Assembly: GCF_001439925.1 (NCBI RefSeq)
Contig: NZ_LMBV01000009.1
Span: 99,089-163,088 of the forward strand
DNA: 64,000 nt
From: Peribacillus muralis
GTDB lineage: Bacteria; Bacillota; Bacilli; Bacillales; DSM-1321
Direction: 5' to 3'
Shown here: positions 8,027 to 16,164 of the stretch, piece by piece
Position numbering within the stretch: the stretch's first letter is position 1
Layout: each line of letters starts with the position of its first letter
Program-made: the position numbers and the translations under genes
The notes under the pieces: model-generated
Database searches by the model: none
Told to the model about the DNA's origin: nothing
Seen by the model: the letters and a program-made list of their open reading frames with translations, nothing else

Positions 8027-10084
8027 ATGAAAGCGCTTAAATCGGTCATTCTTTGGGGGATCATATCCGCTGTCGGTGCGGTGAGCTTTGGTTTCGTCGC
8101 TTTAAATCGCGGGGAAAGCATTAACGCCATGTGGATTGTCACTGCAGCACTTTGTGTTTATTCTATTGCCTATCGCTTTTATAGTAAATTCATTGCACAG
8201 AAAGTGTTTGAGCTGGATGATGATCGCCAGACACCATCAGAAGCGAATAATGATGGGAAGGACTACGTGCCTACGAATAAATGGGTATTGTTTGGTCACC
8301 ATTTTGCAGCGATTGCTGGAGCGGGACCTCTCGTTGGCCCCATTCTCGCAGCCCAGATGGGATATTTACCAGGGACGCTATGGCTTGTAGTCGGAGTTGT
8401 GTTGGCTGGTGCCGTCCAGGATTTCATCATTCTTTTCGGCTCGATGCGCCGTAATGGTAAATCCTTGGGAGAGATGATCAAAGAGGAAATTGGGCCCGTT
8501 ACAGGCTTGATAGCCATGGTTGGAATTCTTGGCATCATGATCATCTTATTGGCGGTACTTGCCCTCGTTGTCGTAAAGGCACTGGTCGGGAGCCCTTGGG
8601 GTATGTTCACGATTGCAGCGACGATACCGATTGCCGTACTTATGGGCATCTACATGCGCTATATAAGGCCCGGCCGGGTTGGTGAAGGGTCCATTATTGG
8701 CATCATCTTATTGATGCTTGCTTTGTATTTCGGTCGTTTTGTAGCGGAAAGCGCGACATTGGCGCCGATGTTCACATTCAATGGCGAAACGATTGCCATT
8801 ATGTTGATTGTTTACGGATTCGTTGCTTCTGTATTGCCGGTATGGATGTTATTGGCCCCGCGTGATTACTTAAGTACATTCTTGAAAATCGGAACGATCA
8901 TCGGTTTGGCGCTTGGTATCTTCATCGTCATGCCAAGCCTTGAAATGCCTGCAGTCACTCAATTCGTTGATGGAACTGGACCCGTATTCGCCGGAAATTT
9001 ATTCCCGTTCCTATTCATTACGATCGCTTGTGGAGCGGTATCGGGATTCCATGCACTCGTTTCATCTGGTACAACTCCTAAAATGATTGAACGCGAATCC
9101 CATGCACGTCCAATCGGGTACGGAGCGATGCTGACTGAATCGTTTGTAGCCATCATGGCAATGATCGCAGCCTGCGTACTGACTCCAGGGATTTACTTTG
9201 CGATTAACAGCCCAGGCGCGGTTGTCGGAACGGAGCCGGCCCAAGTTGCGGCGACGATATCGGATTGGGGTTTTATTTTGACCCCTGAGATGATTACAGA
9301 TCTTGCAGATGATGTAGGAGAAGAGACCATTTTATCTCGTACTGGAGGGGCGCCGACCTTTGCGATCGGGATGGCCCATATCTTCTCGCAAGTTATCGGC
9401 GGAGCCTCGCTGATGGCGTTTTGGTATCACTTTGCGATTCTGTTCGAGGCGTTGTTCATATTGACGACCATTGATGCAGGAACAAGGGTGGGGCGTTTCA
9501 TGATCCAGGATATTATCGGCACATTTTACAAGCCATTTTCCGAAACGAATAGATGGCTCCCTAATATTATTGCCACGGCCATTTGTGTAATCGGTTGGGG
9601 ATACTTCCTTTATCAAGGGGTCATCGACCCGCTTGGCGGAATCAATACCCTTTGGCCGTTGTTTGGAATTGCCAATCAGATGCTTGCCGCCATTGCGTTG
9701 CTGCTAGGGACGACAGTCCTGTTCAAGATGGGCAAAAAAGCGTACACATGGGTCACGCTTTTACCTACTACATTCATATTGATAGTGACTATGACGGCTG
9801 GTTGGCAAAAGCTGTTTCACGAAAACCCGGCGATCGGCTTTTTAGCGCATAAGGATAAATTTAAAGCGGCCTATGAGAAAGGGGAAATCCTTGCCCCTGC
9901 AAAAGATTTAGCCGAGATGAAGCAGGTCATCGTCAATGACTATGTGGATGCTACACTTTGTGCCATCTTCATGATCGTTGTAATCACCGTCCTTATTTCT
10001 GCAATAAAACTGTGGATAAAAGTGCTGAAGAACCAGAGAATAGATTTGCATGAATCGCCTTATGTATCGAGAAAGACATCATAA
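8027..10084 (+). CDS. cstA: Carbon starvation protein CstA family transporter
   Basis: A 685-residue integral membrane protein with about 16-18 hydrophobic segments. The diagnostic GHHFAAIAGAGPLVGP...AAQMGYLPG block sits near residues 86-115, with the later VSSGTTPKMI and TTIDAGTRVGRFMIQD motifs of the CstA/BtsT family. E. coli members import pyruvate or peptides when carbon is scarce, and a similar role is inferred here. Ribosome site GAGAGGAGATGG precedes ATG 8027. The next gene encodes the small YbdD-type protein that accompanies these transporters. No clear CcpA site was seen. Confidence 0.9.
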   Translation: MKALKSVILWGIISAVGAVSFGFVALNRGESINAMWIVTAALCVYSIAYRFYSKFIAQKVFELDDDRQTPSEANNDGKDYVPTNKWVLFGHHFAAIAGAGPLVGPILAAQMGYLPGTLWLVVGVVLAGAVQDFIILFGSMRRNGKSLGEMIKEEIGPVTGLIAMVGILGIMIILLAVLALVVVKALVGSPWGMFTIAATIPIAVLMGIYMRYIRPGRVGEGSIIGIILLMLALYFGRFVAESATLAPMFTFNGETIAIMLIVYGFVASVLPVWMLLAPRDYLSTFLKIGTIIGLALGIFIVMPSLEMPAVTQFVDGTGPVFAGNLFPFLFITIACGAVSGFHALVSSGTTPKMIERESHARPIGYGAMLTESFVAIMAMIAACVLTPGIYFAINSPGAVVGTEPAQVAATISDWGFILTPEMITDLADDVGEETILSRTGGAPTFAIGMAHIFSQVIGGASLMAFWYHFAILFEALFILTTIDAGTRVGRFMIQDIIGTFYKPFSETNRWLPNIIATAICVIGWGYFLYQGVIDPLGGINTLWPLFGIANQMLAAIALLLGTTVLFKMGKKAYTWVTLLPTTFILIVTMTAGWQKLFHENPAIGFLAHKDKFKAAYEKGEILAPAKDLAEMKQVIVNDYVDATLCAIFMIVVITVLISAIKLWIKVLKNQRIDLHESPYVSRKTS

Positions 10085-10097
10085 GGGAGGGGTGGCA

Positions 10098-10301
10098 ATG
10101 TTGAAAAGATTGATCAAGATACTCAGCTACAGAAAACAGTTTGTCAGTTTACTTGTCGGTGTGCCCAGCTATGATACCTATGTGGCACACATGGAGGTTC
10201 ATCATCCACAAGATCCCGTAAAGACCAGGAAGGAATTTTTCTGTGAAGCGCAAGATGAACGCTATAATGCAAAGGGTGGCAAAGTGTCTAGATGCTGTTA
10301 A
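10098..10301 (+). CDS. YbdD/YjiX-family protein (CstA partner)
   Basis: A 67-residue protein with the family signature GVPSYDTYVAHM, then HHP...TRKEFF and the C-terminal RYNAKGGKVSRCC. Genes of this family almost always follow CstA/BtsT transporters and are thought to be needed for their activity; the mechanism is not established. The start is ATG 10098 after AAGGGAGGGGTGG, 13 bp behind the cstA stop, so the two form an operon closed by the terminator at 10317. Confidence 0.85.
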   Translation: MLKRLIKILSYRKQFVSLLVGVPSYDTYVAHMEVHHPQDPVKTRKEFFCEAQDERYNAKGGKVSRCC

Positions 10302-10316
10302 TTGATTATACGTTTG

Positions 10317-10347
10317 AAGGCTCCTCGATTTTGAGGGGCCTTTTTTT
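10317..10347 (+). terminator. Terminator after cstA-ybdD
   Basis: AAGGCTCCTC / GAGGGGCCTT stem (one wobble) with a 6-base loop and seven T. Confidence 0.85.
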
Positions 10348-10400
10348 GCGTATGAGTGTAGTGGGAAGTAAGCAGTATTATCACGCTTTATTTATATTGA

Positions 10401-10417
10401 TGTAAGGTAACCTTACA
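10401..10417. promoter_or_regulatory. GlnR/TnrA box 1
   Basis: TGTAAGGTAACCTTACA is a perfect palindrome fitting TGTNAN7TNACA, the site bound by GlnR and TnrA in nitrogen control. Its GC-rich centre is nearer to GlnR preference. It lies about 70 bp upstream of the predicted amtB transcription start. Confidence 0.75.
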
Positions 10418-10444
10418 CCGAGGTATTTAAATGGAAAAAATATA

Positions 10445-10473
10445 TTGAATTTATAGAATATTAAGTATATGAT
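10445..10473 (+). promoter_or_regulatory. Candidate amtB promoter
   Basis: TTGAAT (10445-10450), 17 bp, TATGAT (10468-10473). It sits between the two GlnR/TnrA boxes. Confidence 0.5.
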
Positions 10474-10491
10474 AAAAAATATAACATATAT

Positions 10492-10508
10492 TGTTAGAAA
10501 ACATAACA
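10492..10508. promoter_or_regulatory. GlnR/TnrA box 2
   Basis: TGTTAGAAAACATAACA also fits TGTNAN7TNACA and has the AT-rich centre that TnrA favours. Its position just downstream of the candidate start would suit a repressor. Confidence 0.65.
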
Positions 10509-10534
10509 TATATAAAATAAGGGGGATAAATAAT

Positions 10535-11749
10535 ATGCAAATGGCGGATTCGGTTTTTATGTTTTTGGCTACGATGATGGTTTGGCTAATGACACCAGGG
10601 ATTGCCCTGTTTTACGGGGGGATGGTGAAAAGTAAAAATGTCCTGAATACGGCCATGCATAGTTACATGCCGCTGGCTGTCATTTCGATTCTTTGGGTGT
10701 TAATTGGATATTCGTTATCGTTTTCACCGGGAAATACGCTCATGGGAGGGCTGGATTGGGTTGGATTAAAGGATGTAGGCTTTGAACCTGGTCCATATAG
10801 CGAAACTATTCCTCATAGCTTATTCATGTTATTCCAAATGACTTTTGCCGTTTTAACTGTATCAATCATTGCAGGTGGGATTGCCGAACGGATGAAGTTT
10901 TCAGCATTTTTAATTTTTACGATCCTGTGGTCTTTATTGGTATACGCACCGGTTGCTCACTGGGTATGGGGAGGCGGCTGGCTTGCGCAGCTTGGTACGC
11001 TTGATTTTGCAGGGGGCAACGTTGTTCATATTTCTTCAGGAGTTGCCGGTTTGGTTTTAGCGATCATGATAGGGAAAAGGAAAGAATCGGGCGACAGTGC
11101 GCCGCATAATCTCCCCTTAACGTTCCTTGGAGGATCATTAATCTGGTTCGGCTGGTACGGTTTTAACGTTGGAAGCGCCTTGACGATCAATGCAGTGGCG
11201 ATGACGGTATTCGTCAATACAGCCGTTGCCGCAGCGGCTGGCATCATAGGCTGGCTGATCGTTGAGTACATGGCTAATAAAAAGGCGACATTGCTTGGAG
11301 CAGTATCCGGAGCGATTTCCGGGTTAGTTGCCATTACACCAGCTTGTGGATTCGTGACGCCTGCATCCTCCATCATTATAGGAGTCGTCGGTGGAGCCAT
11401 TTGCTTCTGGGGCGTATTCTTCTTGAAGAATAAGTTGGGTTACGACGATGCACTGGACGCTTTCGGGTTGCACGGGATAGGTGGAACATGGGGCGGCATC
11501 GCTACAGGTTTATTCGCAACGACTTCCGTTAACGAAGCTGGTGCAAATGGATTGTTTTATGGGGATTTCAACTTACTGTGGAAGCAGCTTGTAGCAATCA
11601 TTGCGACATATATTTTCGTTGCCTTGGTCACTTATGTCATCGCTAAAGCCATTAACGTGTTCGTTCCATTACGTGTCAGTGAAGAAGATGAGTCAATGGG
11701 ATTGGATCTTACACTTCATGGAGAAAAAGCCTATCATGAATCAATATAA
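10535..11749 (+). CDS. amtB: Ammonium transporter AmtB (NrgA)
   Basis: A 404-residue ammonium channel, the same length as B. subtilis NrgA. It has 11 predicted membrane segments, the early MTPGIALFYGGMV motif, the GGNVVHISSG block with one of the paired pore histidines, and DDALDAFGLHGIGG with the second. The start is ATG 10535 (MQMADS) after GGGGG; the longer frame back to 10469 adds an unrelated hydrophilic tail. It is co-transcribed with glnK, which gates it in response to nitrogen status. Two GlnR/TnrA boxes lie upstream. Confidence 0.93.
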   Translation: MQMADSVFMFLATMMVWLMTPGIALFYGGMVKSKNVLNTAMHSYMPLAVISILWVLIGYSLSFSPGNTLMGGLDWVGLKDVGFEPGPYSETIPHSLFMLFQMTFAVLTVSIIAGGIAERMKFSAFLIFTILWSLLVYAPVAHWVWGGGWLAQLGTLDFAGGNVVHISSGVAGLVLAIMIGKRKESGDSAPHNLPLTFLGGSLIWFGWYGFNVGSALTINAVAMTVFVNTAVAAAAGIIGWLIVEYMANKKATLLGAVSGAISGLVAITPACGFVTPASSIIIGVVGGAICFWGVFFLKNKLGYDDALDAFGLHGIGGTWGGIATGLFATTSVNEAGANGLFYGDFNLLWKQLVAIIATYIFVALVTYVIAKAINVFVPLRVSEEDESMGLDLTLHGEKAYHESI

Positions 11750-11764
11750 AAGGAGGGTGGCTAT

Positions 11765-12127
11765 ATGTCAGAGGTTTTAACGAAAATAGAAATCATTACA
11801 CGTCCAATCAAGTTTGAGCAATTCAAAGCCGAACTAGCAAAAATAGGGGTAAGCGGCATGACTGTATCGGAAGTGAAGGGAACGGGTCTTCAAAAAAGCT
11901 ATGTAGAATCGTACAGAGGCAAAAATCGGGAAATGTTCTTGCACGACCGCTTGAAAATCGAAATCGTCGTTTGTGAAGTTCCAGTTCAGGAAGTTGTGGA
12001 CGTAGCACGAAAATTCCTAAGCACAGGTAAACCCGGTGACGGTAAGATTTTCATTTATGAATTGGCGAATGTGGTGAATATCCGCACCGGAAAAGAAGGA
12101 CATGATGCGCTGAAGAACGAGTTTTAA
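11765..12127 (+). CDS. glnK: PII nitrogen signal protein GlnK (NrgB)
   Basis: A 120-residue PII trimer protein. The N-terminal KIEIITRP strand, a T-loop region containing ESYRGK, and the C-terminal TGKPGDGKIFIYELANVVNIRTG ATP-binding B-loop are all present. It binds ATP/ADP and 2-oxoglutarate, docks on AmtB, and in Bacillus also influences TnrA. A strong AAAAGGAGGGTGG ribosome site lies 15 bp after the amtB stop. Confidence 0.93.
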   Translation: MSEVLTKIEIITRPIKFEQFKAELAKIGVSGMTVSEVKGTGLQKSYVESYRGKNREMFLHDRLKIEIVVCEVPVQEVVDVARKFLSTGKPGDGKIFIYELANVVNIRTGKEGHDALKNEF

Positions 12128-12192
12128 GGCGAAAACAGACCATTATTTGAAGGATTCAGTAGAATGAAGATTGAAGAAAGGGAGCAAAAAAA

Positions 12193-12375
12193 ATGGGGAG
12201 ACTGGTCCGAATCGTTAATGCGAAGAAACAGAAGATTGCCGCTACTCTCATTTCAGAAGGAATTTATCAACCAGATGATCGATCTTTTTTATTGGATTTG
12301 CCATTAAAGAATCTAGAGGAAATTTTGTCGCTTCGAACTAAATCGTCCTTCCGCAATCCCCGTTTAAATAAATAA
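12193..12375 (+). CDS. Small protein resembling the Fur-regulated FbpA family
   Basis: A basic 60-residue protein. Its middle (KIAATLISEGIYQPDDRSFLLDLPLKNLEEIL) resembles the short 'LI..GIY..DR.LYDL.L.ELE' pattern of FbpA-type small proteins, which in B. subtilis work with the sRNA FsrA in iron sparing. The match is from memory of the pattern and is not firm. Ribosome site AAGGGAG precedes ATG 12193. It lies 65 bp after glnK and before a terminator, so it may belong to the nitrogen operon. No Fur box was seen directly upstream. Confidence 0.5.
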   Translation: MGRLVRIVNAKKQKIAATLISEGIYQPDDRSFLLDLPLKNLEEILSLRTKSSFRNPRLNK

Positions 12376-12381
12376 AGCATC

Positions 12382-12409
12382 AGCCGTTCCCCTGGAGCGG
12401 CTTCTTTTT
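12382..12409 (+). terminator. Terminator after amtB-glnK-small ORF
   Basis: AGCCGTTCC / GGAGCGGCT stem with a CCT loop followed by TTCTTTTT. Confidence 0.8.
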
Positions 12410-12710
12410 GCTTATTGCATCCATCACATCAACGGCTTTGGTTATGATGTATTGATGAAAATAATCGTTTGAAGAACCGTTTTCTTGAATCACCCATGGA
12501 AATCCGGGAGTTTTCCAACTATAATGGGTAAGGACATAAATTCTAATCCGATTTTTTTGCTTTTTTTGACGCTTTTCGCTTAGTTACTTCCATTTTTCTT
12601 TATTTTGCAAAAAGTGAAGGGGTAACGTCTTTAAAAATCGGTGCAATTTATTACGAGGATTCTCTTACATGGAGAAATTATTAATATGTTTTATTAAGAG
12701 GTGAAGGGAA
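12410..12710. other. Intergenic region upstream of the LytTR gene
   Basis: About 300 bp with no ORF that has a ribosome site. Two T-runs occur near 12555-12570. No operator or riboswitch was recognised. Confidence 0.4.
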
Positions 12711-13361
12711 ATGGACCAATTTACGGTCGAATCCGTTTTAAATATCATCAGGGAGTTTGTACCGAAGGATGCTTCAATTTCCGTGGCTGATTCTGAGAAA
12801 TACATTTATTATCAGCCGAGCAAGCAAGTCGATTTAAGGATAAAACCGGGTGATTTAATAAGTGAAAATACAGCTACGTACAAGGCATTGAGTGTCCGTA
12901 AAAAAATCGGGGTGCAAGTTGAGAGTAATGTATTTGGCGTACCTTACTATGGGTTGAGTGTACCGATCATGAATGAGGGCAATCCTCTAGGGGCGGTCAC
13001 GGCGATTTTGCCATCAAAGCCATTAATTTTACCTACATCATTCCTGACCATTAAAATAGATGACCGCTGGATTCCGCTTCCGTATGATGAAATTATGTAT
13101 TTAGAAGCACAAAACAGGAAGACGAAAATTCAGTCCGAAGTTGTGAGTGGATATCATAAAATGAACTTAAGTGACTTGGAATTCATATTACCGAGCGATT
13201 TATTCATTCGGGTGCATCGTTCTTATATCGTCAATATCAATTATATTCAAGAAATCCTTCCTGATTTTCATTCAACATTTTTACTTATAATGAAGGACAG
13301 TTCCAAAATCCAAGTCAGTCAAACATATGCAAGTCAATTCAGGAGAGCACTCGGTTTTTAG
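12711..13361 (+). CDS. LytTR-type DNA-binding regulator with N-terminal sensor-like domain
   Basis: A 216-residue protein. The C-terminal part (about 118-214) is a LytTR DNA-binding domain: IPLPYDEIMYLEAQNRKTKI, then FIRVHRSYIVNINYIQEI and a final KIQVSQTYASQFRR strand. The N-terminal ~110 residues (ISVADSEKYIYYQPSKQVDL...GLSVPIMNEGNPLGAVTAILP) look like a PAS/GAF-type small-molecule sensor, not a response-regulator receiver, so it is probably a one-component regulator. Ribosome site AAGAGGTGAAGGG. Its stop lies inside a terminator. The next gene, an acetyl-CoA hydrolase/transferase, is the obvious candidate target, but this is inference from position. Confidence 0.8.
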   Translation: MDQFTVESVLNIIREFVPKDASISVADSEKYIYYQPSKQVDLRIKPGDLISENTATYKALSVRKKIGVQVESNVFGVPYYGLSVPIMNEGNPLGAVTAILPSKPLILPTSFLTIKIDDRWIPLPYDEIMYLEAQNRKTKIQSEVVSGYHKMNLSDLEFILPSDLFIRVHRSYIVNINYIQEILPDFHSTFLLIMKDSSKIQVSQTYASQFRRALGF

Positions 13362-13372
13362 TGCTCTCCTTT
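13341..13372 (+). terminator. Terminator overlapping the end of the LytTR gene
   Basis: AGGAGAGCACT / AGTGCTCTCCT stem followed by TTT; the TAG stop (13359-13361) is within the hairpin. Confidence 0.75.
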
Positions 13373-13491
13373 ATGTGATGAAAATGCTGTCTGATGCCCA
13401 AATTAAGGCATTTCATTCGGAAATGAATGTGACAATTACACTGGATTGATAAAATTGAGTGTAAGAAATGCAAGAAATGGGGGTTTTTCAG

Positions 13492-15012
13492 ATGAAAGAA
13501 AGCGTTCTCAATAAAATCCGCAATGAACAATTCAAGGGGAAGGTTGTTACAGCGGAGGAAGCAGCTTCATGGATTAAAGATGGGATGAAGCTTGGTATGA
13601 GTGGATTCACTCGTGCTGGTGATGCTAAAGTAATCCCAATGGCTCTAGTTGAAAGGGCTAAAACTGAAAAGTTTAAAGTTGATGTTTATACGGGCGCATC
13701 GTTGGGGCCGGAAGTCGACCAACATATGGCGGAAGCCGGTATCATCCATAAACGCTTACCGTTTCAAGCGGATAAAGGTATTCGAAATAAAATCAATGCC
13801 GATGAAGTCACGTATGTGGATCAGCATTTATCTCATACAGCTGAACAGGTTCGTCAAGGGATTGTTGGACCTATCGATTTTGCAATCATCGAAGCATTGG
13901 CTATTACGGAGGAAGGGTTAATCATCCCGACAACTTCTGTAGGTAACTCGGCCATCTTCGTTCAAGAAGCTAAACATGTAATCATTGAATTGAACGTGTC
14001 TCATCCAGAAGGATTGGAGGGCATGCATGATATATATATACCAGCTAGACAAGGGGAACGCGAACCCATTCCGATGACTGGCATAAGCGATCGCCTAGGC
14101 TCCATCGGCATCCCGGTTGACCCAGAAAAGGTAAAGGGGATCGTCGTTTCAACAGATCTTGATGCACCTTCGACAATTGTGCCACCTGATGAGGAAACAG
14201 CAACCATTGCCAATCATCTGATAAATTTCCTTCGTGAAGAAATCAAGGCTGGTCGTTTATCGGAAAGTCTTGCACCGCTTCAATCAGGTGTCGGGTCTGT
14301 AGCAAATGCCGTATTCGCCGGTTTTTTGAATTCTGAATTTACAGATTTGGAAGTATACTCAGAAGTGCTGCAAGATGCGGTATTCGATTTAATCGATGCT
14401 GGGAAAGTTAAATTCGCTTCAGGGTGTTCCATTACTTTAGCTGAAGAAAAAGGAAAACAAGTTTACGGTAATCTTGATAAATATCGTGATAAACTCGTTC
14501 TGCGGCCGCAAGAAATATCCAATCATCCTGAAATTATCCGTCGTCTCGGTTTGATTTCAATCAATACAGCGTTAGAGTGTGACATTTACGGCAACGTAAA
14601 CTCCACGCACGTTTCTGGGTCAAGAATGATGAATGGAATTGGTGGTTCAGGAGATTTTGCACGAAACTCACGCCTCGGTATTTTCGTAACGAAGTCATAT
14701 GCAAAAGGCGGAAATATATCCAGTATCGTTCCTTTCGTTTCTCATGTGGATCACACTGAGCATGATGTGGATGTATTAGTGACAGAGCAGGGCATCGCTG
14801 ACCTACGCGGTCTGGCACCAAAAGAGCGCGTGGAATTAATCATCGAAAACTGTGCACATCCTGACTACCGTCCGCAGCTTCGTGCATATTTCACGGAAGC
14901 CGTCGCGTTAACTGGGGGACACCAAACCCCGCATATTCTTGAAAAAGCATTCTCATGGCATACGAACCTAATGAAAAATGGTACGATGCTTGAAGCAGTC
15001 CTTCAAGTTTAG
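13492..15012 (+). CDS. Acetyl-CoA hydrolase / succinyl-CoA:acetate CoA-transferase family
   Basis: A 506-residue class I CoA-transferase of the ACH1/Cat1 type. It moves CoA between acetyl-CoA or succinyl-CoA and a free acid, or hydrolyses it. The conserved YSEVLQDAV holds the likely catalytic Glu (about residue 291), followed by ASGCSI and later GSGDFARNS and HVDHTEHDVDVLVTEQGIADLRGL. The preferred start is ATG 13492 with GGGGG eight bases ahead; ATG 13468 is in frame but has no ribosome site. An IR CATTTC/GAAATG (about 13410-13425) lies upstream. Sequence alone does not separate hydrolase from transferase. Confidence 0.85.
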   Translation: MKESVLNKIRNEQFKGKVVTAEEAASWIKDGMKLGMSGFTRAGDAKVIPMALVERAKTEKFKVDVYTGASLGPEVDQHMAEAGIIHKRLPFQADKGIRNKINADEVTYVDQHLSHTAEQVRQGIVGPIDFAIIEALAITEEGLIIPTTSVGNSAIFVQEAKHVIIELNVSHPEGLEGMHDIYIPARQGEREPIPMTGISDRLGSIGIPVDPEKVKGIVVSTDLDAPSTIVPPDEETATIANHLINFLREEIKAGRLSESLAPLQSGVGSVANAVFAGFLNSEFTDLEVYSEVLQDAVFDLIDAGKVKFASGCSITLAEEKGKQVYGNLDKYRDKLVLRPQEISNHPEIIRRLGLISINTALECDIYGNVNSTHVSGSRMMNGIGGSGDFARNSRLGIFVTKSYAKGGNISSIVPFVSHVDHTEHDVDVLVTEQGIADLRGLAPKERVELIIENCAHPDYRPQLRAYFTEAVALTGGHQTPHILEKAFSWHTNLMKNGTMLEAVLQV

Positions 15013-15041
15013 AAAATAAATGTCAAAGCCAGGCTTAAAAT

Positions 15042-15094
15042 GTACCCTATAGAATAGATACTTTGAAAAAAGTCTATCCTGTAGGGTACTTTTG
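15042..15094 (+). terminator. Terminator after the CoA-transferase gene
   Basis: A long imperfect stem from GTACCCTATAG to CTGTAGGGTAC with a T-rich tail. Confidence 0.75.
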
Positions 15095-15138
15095 TTGAAT
15101 TTCCATTGCCCATAGTTTTTGGAGGGTTTGTAATTAGA

Positions 15139-15270
15139 CCGTTTCATTCCACCGCAGGCGCTCCCTTATCCAGAGGCGGTCCGTGAGCCTCCTCGGCTTT
15201 TAGCCTGCGAGTTCTTACGAAGACACGCATTTCCCGCAGGAGTGTCGCCGCCTTCCGTTTCATTCCACTC
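15139..15270 (+). repeat. Dispersed repeat, copy 1
   Basis: Core begins GTTTCATTCCAC.GCAGG, runs through CCTCGGCTTTTAGCCTGCGAG and ACGCATTTCCCGCAGGAGTG, and ends with a second TTTCATTCCACTC. Copies 2-4 follow the same order of blocks. A TTTGGAGG-type segment precedes copies 1, 2 and 4. Confidence 0.85.
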
Positions 15271-15330
15271 TGTGTAAAAACGAAAGTTGAATCCAGATTG
15301 CTCACAGTTTTGGAGGACTTGGAAATTGAA

Positions 15331-15464
15331 AGTTTCATAGCACTACAGGCACTTAGATTTCCAGAGGCGGTCCTGAAGTATCCTCGGCTTTAGCCTGCGA
15401 GTTCTTACGAAGACGTGCATTTCCCGCAGGAGTGTCGCACCGCACCCTCTGTTTCAATCCACTC
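15331..15464 (+). repeat. Dispersed repeat, copy 2 (tandem with copy 1)
   Basis: Same orientation as copy 1 and 192 bp downstream, including the TTTTGGAGGACTTGG leader. Internal blocks CTTTAGCCTGCGAGTTCTTA and GCATTTCCCGCAGGAGTGTC are nearly identical to copy 1. Confidence 0.85.
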
Positions 15465-15479
15465 TAAATTGGCTACACT

Positions 15480-15970
15480 AAGTTAGACAATTATTATAAG
15501 GGTCAGTAGTTTAACAAAGACTACGATAAAATGAAATTTTTCTATGACTATACGCGAAGTTTGAACATTCACCCGACGATTAATGAACAAATGGTACAAC
15601 AAAAGAGAAGTCCACGCAAAGTAATGAAAAGTGAGTATGACGGAAGATAAAGTGGAACTCCAGAAATGCGCCTACCAGGTTTCAAGAAGTCATTGGTCGA
15701 TGAGAAAGAGCCAGGCCTCGTGTCCACTTATACGATTGTCCAGTTTAAACCTCATGGCTCAACCTGTAACGAATCGAAACGAATATGGGTATTACTGGTA
15801 GAATTTCGAACGAGCTGTTAAAATAAGTGAGAAGTAATAGACGTGGTGCACAATGTTAGTAAGTGGCTATGCAAAAAAAGGGAAGATTACGTCGGTGCTT
15901 CTAAGCTCATTTTTCCTGAAAAATAATTGATTCAACATGCTTAATTAACAGAAGGAAAGGGAATTGTATC
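15480..15970 (+). pseudogene. Degenerate coding remnant(s)
   Basis: Between repeat copy 2 and the next gene are short open stretches broken by stops: one beginning ATG 15531 (MKFFYDYTRSLNIHPTINEQ...) that stops at 15648, and another frame reading NLMAQPVTNRNEYGYYW then stop then NFERAVKISEK (about 15740-15835). They read like decayed protein-coding sequence. No parent family was recognised. Confidence 0.35.
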
Positions 15971-16107
15971 ATGAGGCTTTTTCTTTTATTATTGTAGTTA
16001 TATACATTCGAGATATGGAAGTATGGTAAACTGCTAACAATGAACGATTATCATACATAGGTTTTTCGTCATGATATTGTTTCGATATAAATGAGGAGTT
16101 ATATAGA

Positions 16108-16164
16108 ATGGCTAGTGTGGAGGAGATAATTTGTTCAAACAAAAACTGCATTTTTGGACGTTAG
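16108..16164 (+). CDS. Possible 18-aa upstream ORF overlapping the AI-2E gene
   Basis: ATG 16108 follows GAGGAG at a good distance and encodes MASVEEIICSNKNCIFGR, ending 34 bases inside the next gene in another frame. It contains that gene's ribosome site. It may couple translation or may be chance. Confidence 0.3.
   Translation: MASVEEIICSNKNCIFGR

Noticed and set aside
15144..15338. Open frame within repeat copy 1, and the similar one at 51938-52204
   Set aside because: Both encode the same RRLKAEEAHG-type phrase only because they read the same dispersed repeat; no ribosome site.
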